64,000 bases of DNA from Trichostrongylus colubriformis (GCA_963978905.1 OZ022256.1:45432001-45496000); one strand, 5' to 3'. Positions 46,001 to 58,262 are shown, counted from the first letter of the stretch. The notes: generated by a model from the letters alone, not told the origin. Numbers and translations: made by a program.

Positions 46001-49000
46001 TACACTGGAATTTTCCGTTTTCCGACAGAAAATTGGTGGGAGATAGGGACAGGTTTGGGATGGATAGGGCATGGGACAAGAAGTAAAGGCCACACGTGGA
46101 CCAAGTTGAGCTTCGCTCAGAATGGCCGAAACGTGCACTGGAATATTCCGTTTTCCGACAGAAAATTGGTGACTGGGCTCGAATGTGCCCCAAACGTGGT
46201 TGAAAATGGATAATGGTCAGAGGTAAGTTTCTGAAAGTCATGAAGGAGGTCTGCGGACAGTAGGTGGAGTGCACCTCGAATGAGCGGTCTGTACAACAAA
46301 AATTCAAAGCTCAGTTCCAACGCGGCACAGAGTCTAGGTAAAAATCCGTGGAAATGACCAGTGTTCATCCTATCTTGAACACGCAAAAAGTAGACGAAAA
46401 CCCGCCACAGTGGACGGAAAGCGTTAATAGTCGGATGACACACACTTCGAAGATGTCATTTATCAGTGATGTGGAGACCGGGACGGGAGAAGAAGGGAAG
46501 TAGTCTCTAGGCTGGTGTATGAAAGGACGAACGTTCGAACGGTAGGCTGAGCTCTTACAGCAGTCTATCGCAACCTAGGCATTACATGAAGAACATTCCG
46601 TGGAGATGGAGCAAATTCGAAAATGGTAGGGCATGGGAAAGGAAGAATGGTGCACACATGAGCCACGCCAAGGCCCTCCCACGGTGGGCGGAGCGTGCGC
46701 TGAAAAATCTTTTCTCAAGGAAAAAGCGATTTCGATCGGCCCTCTGGTGCCCATGGTGTTTTGCGCACGGTAATGTGGGCCAGCCAATTGGTAAGGATAT
46801 AAGCAATTCATAAATACGGGAAAGATACAAATACAACCAGCCATGCCCCTGCGGGCAAGGTTCGCTGTCACTTATCTTGAGAATCCACGCCGAACTGTAT
46901 ATGCATTACGCTCCGGAAACGGGTGCAAGTGGGGTCAAACAGGCGTCGCGTCATCACCACACCCAACTTGTAAATGAATCTTGCCCTTTGACCCTTGCGA
47001 GAGACGGGAGAGGTGTGTTCAGAGCAAAGCCTGCGTGCGTCAAAATACAATAACTCTTTCCATATTAGGAAGCTGGTTCACAAGTTGCTGAACCCATGAC
47101 AAACGATGATCATTATACTATTATGCTAGATTTTTGCATTACTATCCGCCGAAATTCGTAGTAACCCAGAGGTTAGCACTAGCTCGATGACTCGCTCAGA
47201 CAATTTTGTGGCCGCATGTAGTATCTAGATTTACTTCCACTGCGGTTCATGTATAGTGGGTGTGTTACACCCCTCAGGAACCACAGAACTCTTTGGGACC
47301 GGTTCAAAAGCATTTTTTCCGCTGATCATCTTCATAACATAAGGCCCCTACAGCCCACCCATAACTGATTACTTGCAACTGAGACTGCGGAGGAAATGAG
47401 TAGATGTTGATGTGGAACTGGAACGAGCTGCATCAATTTCATGACACCTCTGCTTCTGAGTGAGCTTCAATGGAATTTTCATAATTATGTAATCTGCAAC
47501 ACTAACAAACCAATCCTCCTCGCAATGGCAGATAAAGCCGCCTTCTCCTTCATCGCACGATTTTGTTCCGATAGGATTGCATTCACTACACGACTTCTGC
47601 ACACTTGTGTTCAGAGGTGCACTCACTTCTTAAAAAATTCGCAATCGAGAGAAGATTTTCATGACAAATACTCGATGAAATAAAGTCTCACTGCATATCT
47701 AAACAAGAACTTATTTGAAACAGATTATTCTAGTTGATGCGATAACGATTGGGAATAAAAAAGGAGGACGATTGGTTTCCAGCACTGGAAAGGGTACCTA
47801 CACGAAACTTATGCCGCTTTCAGACTCCGCGACACCAGCAGCGACGGTGGAGAGTGACGCCGGCACCGGCAGCTGTTTCACCACAGATTCATGCATGCTC
47901 TCGCCACGATCGTCATACTATAGTATGGTTCGGTATCCAGAAGGTGCCAAAAAAAGGAATTTTGCCCACTGCTCGCATCATCACACTTATACAAAACATA
48001 GGGAAACGAAAGAGATCAGTGTTGGGGCGAAATATTCCCGAAATGCTCCTCTAAAAGCAGGAACAAGTTGTGGCTCCCTACGTTCACCTTTATGAAAATA
48101 TAGAGCTTTCATTCGGCGCAGTCGGGCTTCAGAGTACCTACAGTATCAAAGTCCGCTTAAAACGGAACGGCAAATATGCCATGACCCGAAGTGTCATTTT
48201 CATGCCTCAAATCCGCCTCTGGTGGGGTTTCAGTGGTAAGGGCACGTTTTGACTCCTGGAAACGAAGGGCGCTGGAAACCAGAAAAAAAACGGAATGTTG
48301 AAGAACACCACCCAGTATGAATCCCCTTAGGTACCCAAAGCGAACGGACCTCGGCAAGGCTGTGGAACAAGGGCGACGAAATTTTGGACTTTACCCAGTT
48401 GAGGTCACACATCTTGTTCACTCTCTCCTCGCTGCCGTTCCTGCTCGTGCAGAATGTTGCCATGGAGTATAGTGATAGAGTGAGGTCTGCTCTTGAATCT
48501 GGAGATGAAAATACCTCAACAGAATTTGCTGTAGTTCGACTAAAAAGGGGTCGAAAGTGGGGGAGACAAAACTACTTTTTTTGGCACCCCCTGTAAATGG
48601 AGGGCGTCGCATTAGTGCCGTCATTGCAAGCGGCGGGCACTAGACTGCAGTCGTCGTCGATGCCGCAAAGTATGAGAGCGGCTCAATTACGGCTGCGTAT
48701 GGCACTAACGTACTGTGTACCATGCTGTCAGACCTGTAGCTAAGTATCGTAAACGCGATAGAGTTTCCCGCTTCCCTTCAAACTTGCTAGTATCCCTAAC
48801 CGTGCGGGTTTCTCATGCGACGATTTCAATAAGTTCGATGTTAATGTAGTTGTTTGATTTTGAAGCCGTTGTTAACACCACCATAGTATTTCAAATCGTG
48901 TCAGCAGAGCTATTTCAGAGGGCTGATGGCTTGGGTTTTGATAGAAGGTTTCTCAGGATGTTACACCTTTTTCTCACAATCTTACAAAACCACGTGTCCA

Positions 49001-49126
49001 ACCATCAAAAAAACCTCACACAGACCATGCATAGAACATGTAAGCGTTGAGGGTTCTGGAACAAATGCTCCTGTCGTGTCACATCTCAGCAGAACCTTTT
49101 CATAGGTGTTGTTGCGACAGGAAAGT
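43086..49126 (-). CDS. Cys-rich and EGF-like region of the large gene (exons 8-11)
   Basis: Exon 8, 49126-49015 (acceptor GTTTCAG; phase 2 to 0), reads SCRNNTYEKVLLRCDTTGAF and ends SMHGLCE. Exon 9, 47596-47507 (30 codons), reads KSCSECNPIGTKSC and GGFICHCEEDWF. Exon 10, 45297-45208 (30 codons), starts GNTCWKAVNRC and ends GFCHSEVGQ. Exon 11 starts at 43181 and ends at 43137 or 43086; it reads AFCICEYGFTGQYCD. Joining exon 9 to 10 produces CHCEEDWFGNTC, the classical end of an EGF domain. Joining 10 to 11 produces a second EGF with one extra Cys. Both joins are in phase 0, so EGF domains are split by introns at corresponding points. The region is predicted extracellular. The donors of exons 9 and 11 are weak (GTTAGT, GTTAAC or GTTCCA). 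Confidence 0.6.
43650..44135. repeat. Dispersed repeat family C, copy 2
   Basis: Same blocks as 31440-31912 in the same orientation (CTATGGTCCGAAGTGTCATT, AACACTACCCAGTGAGGATC, AAGTTGAGGTGACACGTC, CTCGTGCAGAAGGCTG). Lies in the intron between exons 45208 and 43181. Confidence 0.65.
44136..45207. other. Intron DNA, possible SINE-like fragment
   Basis: At about 44634-44740 there is an A-box-like GGTGGTGTAGTGGATAGAATCC followed by a poor B-box-like GGTCGAAACG, possibly a decayed tRNA-derived repeat. Otherwise nothing is recognised. Confidence 0.25.
45620..46200. repeat. Local repeat array, about 123-bp unit
   Basis: Three diverged copies carry the same blocks: GGGACAAG.AGTAAA, ACACATGGACCAAGTTGAGC, a GCACTGGAATGTTC-like block and TTTTCCGACAG.AAAT. 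Copies two and three (anchors at 45950 and 46073) are adjacent, 123 bp apart. More diverged relatives occur at 46600-46740 and 59990-60450. Overlapping frames on both strands are repeat artefacts. Confidence 0.6.
46741..47506. other. Intron DNA, nothing recognised
   Basis: No exon in matching phase is seen between exon 9 (47507) and exon 10 (45297). Confidence 0.3.
47990..48600. repeat. Dispersed repeat family C, copy 3
   Basis: Longest copy. From GCGAAATATTCCCGAAATGC it also matches 31250-31390, and from 48180 it matches copies 1 and 2. It ends GGCACCCCCTGTAAATG. It lies in the intron between exons 8 and 9. Confidence 0.65.
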
Positions 49127-49781
49127 CTGAAACTTTCAGAATGACGCAATAGTTTTAGAGCACTAAACAAGAACGCCAGAAACTAAAGATGCCGATTTTC
49201 GGGGTGCAACATGATAGAAAAATAAGAGAAGGATTTTACTCGAGTATCTGTCCCGCTTTGATGGATTTGTTGACTCCAGGGAGATAAAACAGATCGTCCA
49301 AGTTGTGATATTCGAGAAGGTCCACACTGCATTGGTTCCCGTGGTAATAACCTGGAAAATTTGTTTCCTTTAGTGGCAATATGTACATATTATCTGTGAT
49401 AATCTTTAAATGCTGCTTTCAGAAATACTAATTTTCTTGAAGATATGTCCTTGCTTCTTTACGAGTTTCTGAAAAATTTTCATTTTTACACCTTCCGGCA
49501 TTAGTAGTCACCGTCTATTACGCTTCAACGTAACCCCACTTTATTTTTTCAAGGGATCATCTTCACTACCACCAGCACTCTTTCTGTCGCTTTTTTCATT
49601 TGTCGAAGTGTCCAGTTCATGAATTCTAGAGCAAAGCAGGTTTTCCTATAAAGGAAATTCCTCGAATATGGAACAGAAAGTCCCATGACATACGGCATGA
49701 AGATGAGGAAGAGCCCGTGCAAGACAATGAGAAAGACGTCTTTCCCTACAGTTTGTTTCGTGTCCTGCGCCAGACTAGTAC

Positions 49782-52700
49782 AGAGTGAGGGCATATTCCA
49801 ACGAATTTTTCCAGCTGCTGGTAACGATATCGACAGAGCACCAACAACCTAAGATGTATGTCAGAAGATTCGAATCGAGTCGGATCGCAGGATCTCACTG
49901 CAGCTAAGCCTCATTGTGCACGAATGATTCACGGAGTTAACAGCAAGCCTTGGTTATGTGCTAATGTATTTTTATAACCATCGCTGAAAAATCGTGCATA
50001 TTGGAAAAATTGCGCTTAACCTACCTGAAGTAGCCTCCGTTTCTTGTGGTATCGATTCATCTGTAAAATCCGCACTAGGTTCTGTTGTGTGCGCTGTGGT
50101 TACAGCTTCGGTAGAATGACTTGTAGCAATCAAACTTACGAAACCTAAATACGTCTGTGATTCCACACATGCATTTATCACTTGTAAAAGAATACCCTGA
50201 TGCGATAAGTCGTGTGAAACCACACCATTTTGCGTGAAATCCGTTTTGGTGATGTGCTGTACTTGATTGTGCAATGTGGTTTTAACACTGATGTGATTCT
50301 CTTCAGAATCCATGTCTGTAATAGTGCAAATGGCAATGATTCCATCTTCTCTGTTTCACGTAACACTAGCTTTTATGGGAGCCTGTTAATCACCCACTTG
50401 TAGTAATATTCCCTACATGAGCCGATTCTTCTGTTAAGCTGACGTTATTGGAAAGTTGGTTTGACGTGGTTTTAACACTCGTAGTCAGACTTGCCACAGC
50501 ACCTAAAACGAAAAACGCTGAGTAGCTGAAACAAGAAAGTAGGAACAGTTGTTCATTGCATGTAAAAAAGTTTCCAATGTTCAAATAACTCGTCCATGGA
50601 AATTCCATGGTACTAATTATTCTTATAATCACTCTACTATATGTACTGTGCATAAATAGAAACAAAAGAAACGCGAAATTCCCTTTGTTCGAAAGCAATT
50701 CGAAGAGCTGGAAGAAGAGCAATTTGCTTAAATGCCCGTCGTGCAACATTTGCATAGCCGTTGGCGGGAGGAGCGCAATTTTTCGCGCCCAATGTTGATT
50801 TGCTTTTCACTCTGCGTCTTTGACCGTGTGACCGTCGCTTCTTTCCTTTCAAACCTCATGGCCGCACCTCTTCAGACGCCACACCTCCTCGGACATTGTT
50901 TGAGGAGCTCTATTTCAGGTATATCATCATACATCCTTGTTTTTTCGCGCGAACTTCGCTTACGACCCTTAGCAAGCATATATCACATAAATAAATGGGT
51001 AACAGTGAAACAATTTCCGTGGACGATTCCTCTGAGTTTTGATTTGACAACCGCTGTCTGTAACTATTGAGTTCAGTGTTTTTAATTACTTACCGCATCG
51101 ATAACTGTTTTGAAACTGAAAGCTAATCAGGAAAGAATGAAATGTTCTTTATAGTGTGCTTTTGTAGGTGAGGTATATCGTATGCAACCTGCGGCGACGC
51201 TTTCATCATGCTATCACTTTTCTAGCTCTCCAAGCATCTCGAAGCACTTTCCTTAATTCTTTCGATGTTGAGTATTGCGTATAATTCACTCACTTTGAGT
51301 GGTTTGCTGAGCTTTTGAGGTGGTAGCGTTTTCAGTAGGGCCTCCACTGTACCACAGTGGGAGCAACGTAGTTTCGGAGCTTGCAATCGGTTTCATCGCA
51401 GACATATCTGAAATATATTCCTTCAGCAGCTTATCACGCTGACATTGTGCTAAGCTGGTTCCAGTCGTGTGCGGCCATCTGCTCAACTTTTGTTCACTGA
51501 GAGAAATTCGAGAACGTGATTTCGGACCTTCTGATACGGGGTCTGCGAGCAGTTGAGGTGCTACTTATGTGTTCGATAACGGAATTGTCGCGATCCCTTC
51601 CTTCCAAAACACAGCAAGGCCAAGAATACCCAATGCTTAATAGCAACGGAACCCATCCGGATCTCCAGCATGTGACAATCACGTCTCTGTGTGCCCATCA
51701 AACATGTGATTACAACCCAATCTAACAAGAACCACTTAAAAATAGGAATATCAAATTTCTACGGTGGATAACATTTCTCTTGACAACTACGGGATCATCA
51801 GCCAAGTTTTCCAGCATTCACTTGAATGGCGTAGTAAATGCCGATCTTGAAATGAGTGACAGACTTACCTATACTAGAAGTCAGCTGGATTGTGGAGTAG
51901 TGAGTGAAATCTTGAACGGAGCTTGAACTGTGACTTATCCAGCTTGACGTGTTTTCGCTGGGCTCCCGGTACCCTCCAGTTGACCTGGTCGAGAGTGGAG
52001 AACTATAAGGAACATCGGAGGTGGATGAAAACTTGTTAAATCCGTCAAAAAGGGATGTGCTAAAGAGCAAACTCGGGGAAGTCATGGGATGAGCTGGATG
52101 CGTACTATAATTGCGCATGTCTCCATTAGCGTTCTGCGATTTTGTTGAGAGTGGGTGCGAATGATCATCGCCTTCCCTTGATACCGGTGTGGTCCCTGTT
52201 GGTGATTTTCCCGGAGAAGGAGAGGGAAATGGTGTACTTGACACTTCTGACGTCTTCGACTCAATGGACGAAATCTCAGTGCTTGACGTCGTCGTATTTT
52301 CGTTTGGGTGAAAAGACATGGATTTGACTGAAGCTCCTTCAATGGTTGACCGGCCATCATACTCTCTTTTCGCTGAGGTGACAGAGGCCGGGGAAGGTGA
52401 CCTCTCTTCCAGGCTCGAAGTTGACTTTTTGTCTAGCAAAGTCGTCAATGTTGTTTCCTTCACGTGCGAGGTTTTCATGGTACTTAGCATCGTGAGGGAA
52501 TTTGACAGCGTGGGCGAGATTATATTGACACCTGGGGTTGCAGCACTGGCGATTTTTTGCGAAGTCAAGCCGAAGGAGTCTGTTTCAGGGCTCCTAAAGC
52601 TGCCATGTCGCGGGTCCGTTGTTGAGGGAAAGAAGAAATAAGACAGAGTATTATTCTGAGCCATACTGTACAATCCTCTTGAAGCAGGCCTTGACGAAAG

Positions 52701-55700
52701 TAACGTTTTCGTTGTTGTTGGTGTTATATGCAAAGTTTTCTTTGTAGTTGGTGACATGGATGTTGTGGACACAATTACTGGCAAAGTGAAATCAACGCTA
52801 GATGCCATGTGGGGTCCTGCGATTGTTGCATTAATGATTCCTTGAGTTGTAGATGTCGTCGACTCCGTTTGAGAGCTTTGTATGTTATCATACTCAGCCT
52901 TTGGTGTAGCAGAAGAAGGATTCCCCTTCTGGACTGTACTCAGGTTTTCCCATGAAGAAAATGTCGACCAAGGCATAGGTTCCGTGATTGTTTTTCCTAT
53001 GGGCGAGGTATTCCATGATTTCGATAGTGCGAGAGCTGAGGGCATGGTACTTGTAATTTCTTGCGATGTGTGTGACATAGGAGGTATTTTGGAGGTTTGC
53101 TTACTTCCATGATTTGCCTCTGTCATGGGATGAAACCCTTCGCTTTCACTCTTACTTCGCTGTCTTTCTGAAGCGAACGAAGGCAACATTTCCGGTGTTG
53201 CTTCCCGTATGAATGGAGTCATCTTTGTAGCTGATGGCACAGGTGTTGTTGGCATTACATACGAGACAACATAGCCTTTTGTTGTTTTTATGTCAGAGGT
53301 CTCTTGCACTGTCGATGTCGTTGAATCCTCCTGAAAGTTTTGTATGCTACTGCGTTTCATGGCTGTAGTGGCAGAAAATGACATCTCATCTTGATTCGTG
53401 CTTGACTGCCCTTCAGAGGCGAGCTTTGACGGAAGCCAGGTTGTTTTCGTCGTTTTAGTCATGTACGGAAATCCCCTTACTGATACTGACGTTGCAGATT
53501 CAACGGACGAGACGATATTAGCTCTTGACGTTGTTTCACCAGTAACTCCCTGCAATGTATATGGCACAGGACTTTTCTCGGACCTTCGTGTCAAATCATA
53601 CTCCATTTTTGTTATGGTAGAAGGTAAACTTTCGTTATCACTCGAAGTTGACTGTCTTTTTGAGGTTAAGTTCGGCGAAGACAACGTTTTCACTGTGGTT
53701 CTCCCACCAGGAGAAGATTTCTGTTCAGCTGATGGGGTAGATATTGTGGGTCTACTGGACGGAATGACAATGGCTCTTGATGTCGCCGTAGGCGTTACAG
53801 ATGTCGTTAAAGAGCTTTCCATGTTGTCATGCTTGGTCATTGTTGTGATGGACGAAGATCCCTCGTATAGACTGGTACTTGACTGTGTTTCTGAAGAGGA
53901 CCTCGGCAAAGTTAAAGTTTTCGTAGTGTGCGCATCTTTTTCTGTAGCTGAGGGGCCGGACGTTGCGTACTCAGTAGATGGGACGATATTGCCTTGTGAA
54001 GTCATCATACTAGTTACCAATGAAGAGCTTTGATTGTTAGTCACTGTTGTGATAGGAGATGATCCTTGGCTTTGGCTGGCACTCAACTGTCTTTCTGGAC
54101 TGGTGTACTTCGACGGAGACAACGCTTTTGCTGTGGTCCTCATAACTGGTGAAGATTTCTCTGTGGTCAATGGAGCGGATTCTGCGGACCCAGTAGACGA
54201 AACGATATTGCCTCTCGATGTCTTACTACTTACCGTTGAAAAGCTTTCCATATTATCCTGCTTGGTCATTGCAGTGATAAAAGATAATCCCTCGCCTTGG
54301 ATGGTACCTGAATGTCTTTCTGAGGTGGATCTTGGCAAAGTCGAAGTTTTCATTCTGATTTCCGTAGTTCGCACATCTTTCTTTGTACTAGCCGATGAAG
54401 CGGACGTTGCGGACTCATTGAATAAGACGATATAGGCACTCGACGTGACGCTCGTAGTGGCTGTACCTGCCGCTGAATCTGTTTGAGAGCTGTGCATGCT
54501 GTCATGATCAGCATTTGTTGTGATGGAAGGATGCTCTATAGTGGATAGGACGGATGTTGCGGACCCAGTAGATGAAACGATATTGCCTGTTGACGTCTTC
54601 AAACTAGTTACCTTTGAAAAGGTTCTCACCTCGTCTTGATCTGCACTTGATTGCCTTTGTGAAAAGAACTTTGACGAAAGCATAGTTTGCATAGTCGATT
54701 TTTGTGAATTCCATGAACTCGATAGATCGGGAGTTGAGGGCATGGTACTCACGATTCCTTGCGATATGTATAGTGCTGAGGATATTTTAGAGCTTTCCAT
54801 TTTATCGTTCCTCGTCTTTGCTGTTGTTGCTGCAGCGGATGAACTACCGTATGAATCCGCACTAGAGAGTCTTCCTGTAGCGTTCAAAAACGAGGGAAAC
54901 GTTACCTTTGTCGTTCTTTCTGTCTCCGAGCCTTCTACCGTAGTTAAAAGCACGGATTTCGTGGACTCGATGGTCGAATGATTACGTGCACTTGACCGCG
55001 CTACGTTGGTGGTCTCAGGCGGCATATGATGAGAATATGTTTCTGGACTTGGTGTCCTATCATGGGTCACTTTTGTTGTGACAAAAGATGACATCTCCAC
55101 ATCGGGCTGTCGTTCTGAAGCAAGTTCGGACGGAATTATCCCTTCCACTGCTGTTTTCCCGGTCTGCGAGATATTGTTTACTGTCGATATTGGTGATTCG
55201 GTATCCGTGGACGAAGCAGCGCGGGTGCTCGACAATGCTGCACTGGTGGTTTCCTGCAAGATGGACGTCGATGAAAGTAATGTTGTTGTTGTCATAGTCA
55301 TCGTTGTTGTTGTTGTTAATCTATTCGTGTCGGGAATTTCCTTTGTGCTTTCCCTTTTTGTTCCCATCTCATTAGACTTAGTTTCTGTGGTAGGAAGTGT
55401 CTTTGATGAAGCGCCGAGAGTGTCATCATAGTTTAGCGGTGTGGATGTCGCTCCATTTTTTGTCGATGGAACAGTCGTCGACGATGTAGTGAAGCTAGAT
55501 TCATCTTGTGCCGAAGTACTGACCTCCATATAAGGTGTTGACCTTGATGTTTCGAATAGCTTACTTGAATGTGCCGTTTCTGGTGTCCTCCACACCAATG
55601 TGTCGCTTTTGCTGATTTCTCCTGGATGTGATGACAAATGCATTGAAGATTGTGTCGAAGTCACTGAATTCGAAGTGCTCATAGTTCCCGGAGAAGATAC

Positions 55701-57244
55701 ACCTTGCGAGATGGAATTGCTCGCAGAATTTTTTCTCTGTTTTTTACTGCTTCTACTATGCTGCGTAGAAGACAAATCTGCAGTAGTTTTAGAGGCGGTT
55801 GAATGTTCCTTAGCAGTTAAGCCACGTATCGAAGTGGCAGCCTTGACACTTTGCGTCCATTGTTGAGAATCCATTGACGTGCTAGTTACTTGCATATTAC
55901 CGGAGAAGTAATCCGAAGTGCTTTTTTCGCTGACGCTTGTCATCTCAGTCGCGTTCGTGAATGGAATCGAAGACCAAGCTGATCTCGCTGAATCTGTCAT
56001 TTGATCCACAGCTGACGGAGTTGTACTGCTCGAAGCTTTTACGTGTATAGCTGTGCTAGAGTACTCTTCGTATAGTGTATTTCCTGATTCACCATGACTC
56101 GTTTCGTGAGGACTGGAAGAGCTAAATTTACCACTCCCAAAATAGGTCTCACAGTTCACTTTCTTCGACTCGTTGTAATATTCCATGTTCGCAGGAAGGC
56201 ATTGTATTACGAAGAATTGATTGAGCAATTTAAATTCAATGTCTATTTTTCTATGCTCTCTAGAGCAGCTTTCACGCACTTGCCGGAATAATCGAATAGG
56301 AACCTCATAACACTCTTTTTTATTGTGTTCTTGTGGTTTGGGTGAAGATATTGATGTTATCACTTGCGGAATGCTCACGATTTCTGGAGAAGATGCACTT
56401 TTTGGCAGAAACGTGTTTTCTCCATAGTCTCTATGTGTATAATCCGAGTCCACGATTGATCCAGTCGTCGCTGAAAGTTTTTTAATCGTCGTCATATTAA
56501 GCGCTACACTCACGGGCTCGTCACTCCGCGTCGCTTGTGAAAATCTCATCAATGTGTTGGTTGTTTGCAGATTACCAGACATGTAATCCGATGTTTCACT
56601 TGCCATCTCGTTCATATCGGTGAATGCATATGTCGTTCTAGAGCCTTCAACAGTGGAGGAGATTGTGCTGATCGAAGGACCTTCTGCGACGGTGCCAGTG
56701 CTTCTCTCGTACACAGTACTATCTTCTTCAGCGTGGCTCGCTCCATCTTCGATCCTTTCTGTTGTACCTTCACTTGAAAGGGGATTCTTCGTAGAAGATT
56801 GGAGCAATGTGTTGCAAGGGCTAATCTCTTCGCTTTTCAAGTACTCTTTGCAGCTCACTTTTTCGCACATTCCATGACGGTCTCCCCTGATTCCACAGCG
56901 GCAGTGCACTATCCAAACAACCGGATTTGCGGAGTCCATTGTCGTCACCAGCGTTTTATAGCAATGAGCGAAATTGTTCAAAATTGGACCATGCACCCAT
57001 AGAGGCAGCATACAGCATTCATCGTCATCGTATTCCGCCGGCAATCTCATATCGTGTACATTTTGTTTTGTTGTCGAACCTAAATGAGACATATCGAATA
57101 CCACAGGGCGGATTTCTTTTATAGAGTCTTACCATCATCATCTCCCACGTGCCACAATGACGCCCGGTCAATATTGTTGGAATTGGAAGTTGCCCTCGCC
57201 ACAAAGAAAAGGCATAGAATCGCAAATTCAGTTTTCTTCACCAT
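49782..57244 (-). CDS. Secreted/membrane mucin-like protein, 5' part of the large gene (exons 1-7)
   Basis: Exon 1 (57244-57133) starts at ATG 57244 with a signal peptide (MVKKTEFAILCLFFVARATS). A 53-bp intron (GTAAGA...CATTTAG) leads to exon 2 (57079-51869, 5211 nt without interruption). Four short phase 1-1 exons follow: 51407-51294, 50502-50398, 50315-50226 and 50144-50025; exon 7 is 49848-49782 (phase 1 to 2). I chose 57244 over the in-frame ATG at 57104 because only the former gives a signal peptide. Exon 2 begins with a Cys domain (ECCMLPLW...VSCKEY), repeated about 235 residues later (ECYEVPIR...VNCETY). The rest is Ser/Thr-rich with degenerate repeats of about 73-84 residues marked by GNIVSSTGSA-like phrases. 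Heavy O-glycosylation is expected. Exons 3-6 extend the stalk. Family beyond mucin-like is unknown. Confidence 0.75.
50745..51040. repeat. Copy 3 of the GTGGACGATTCC MITE family, partial
   Basis: Right-arm blocks TTTTTTCGCGCGAACTT, CACATAAATAAATGGG and TTTCCGTGGACGATTCC match 32475-32905. It lies in the intron between exons 3 and 4 of the mucin gene. Confidence 0.55.
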
Positions 57245-57589
57245 TGCTCCTAAACGTCTACATGGAAAATGCGAACTAAATACTTCAAAATGGTGGGCAT
57301 TACCGCCTTACAATGACATTTTTTCAAGCTTTGGTGAACTAGAAGCTCACATTTGTAATGTATGAATGAATCAGACTTCTGTTCACGGACACCAGATTCA
57401 CATGCGACAGTTCAAGGTCCATGAGAGAAAATTGCGCTTTCAAGGTTTGTATGAGTACAACACTGATCTCAAAGATGACAGCTCAATTCGCTGGCAGATA
57501 ACCGAGCTACGTTGATCGCTTCGATTTTGTCACATAGACGGTGGAGGCCTTGCTGCTGTAGCAATGAGGAGGGCATCTTACATATTAGG
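57245..57589 (-). promoter_or_regulatory. Upstream region of the mucin gene
   Basis: The 345 bp upstream of the ATG at 57244 hold no recognised coding sequence and should include the promoter or trans-splice site. No clear TATA box or trans-splice acceptor can be singled out. Confidence 0.25.
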
Positions 57590-58262
57590 TAGTCTAAAAA
57601 GTCTTTTCGTATTTTTAAATACCGCTTTTTCCCTCAAAACTGCTTTCCAGAAAATTTCTTCTGTACATATATATGTAGTACAAGTCCACACGCATCTATA
57701 AGTATTGATGTCTTCCATCTTCCGGATAACCCTTTTTGGCAAAATAAAAATATCAAAAGTCACTTCATTTTCAATTCCAATTTTTTTCTTTGAATGGCGT
57801 TAGACAGGGAAAGGAAAAGGTGATAATCCGATGGAGCAAGATCAGGGCTATAAGGCAGCAATTTTTATCCAAGCCCGAAAATTTTTTGAAAGAAAAAATT
57901 CAAAAAATTTTTTACCACTAGTGAAAAAATGACCCGCCAAAAAATTCTCGAGCTTGGATAAAAATTGCTTCCCCATCCACCTTATAGCCCTCATCTTACT
58001 CCATCGGATTATCACCTTTTCCTTCCCCTGTCTAACGCCATTCAAAGAAAAATCTTTTCATAATTTTTGTATTGAAAATGAGGTTGACCGTTGATATGTT
58101 TATTTTGCCGAAAAGGGTTATGCGGGAGATGGAAGACAATAATACCTATAGATGCGTGTGTACTTGTACTACATGTGTAAGTACAGAAGAAATTGCTGGA
58201 AAGCAGTTTGGAGGGAGAAAGCGGTATTCGAAAATACGAAAAAACTTTTTAGACTACCCAAT
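57590..58262. mobile_element. Palindromic mariner derivative
   Basis: The whole 673 bp folds back on itself. Each arm carries, from outside in, a TAGTCTAAAAAG terminus, a mariner 5' region (CTGCTTTCCAGAAAATTTC, GTCTTCCATCT) and then the 3' end of a mariner transposase gene in inverted orientation. The right arm reads [25 protein letters not shown] with a stop, similar to the relic at 37300-37680. The centre (AAAAAATTC around 57895) is a short loop. The structure joins the 5' end and the reversed 3' end of a mariner twice, head to head. Confidence 0.7.

Noticed and set aside
45847..46443. Five overlapping ORFs with repeated peptides
   Set aside because: They come from the 123-bp repeat array on both strands.
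49549..49794. ORF with a hydrophobic segment (LIVLHGLFLIFMPYVMGL) as a TM exon
   Set aside because: It is phase 0 after its acceptor, while the preceding exon ends in phase 1. A 67-nt exon in another frame links the neighbours correctly. It could still be an alternative exon.
52318..55866. Several plus-strand ORFs opposite the mucin exon, up to 211 codons
   Set aside because: Antisense shadows of the Ser/Thr-rich coding strand, whose codon bias keeps the opposite frame open.
57025..57225. Separate 66-codon ORF upstream of the mucin
   Set aside because: It crosses the 53-bp first intron in the wrong frame; the signal-peptide exon explains this stretch better.
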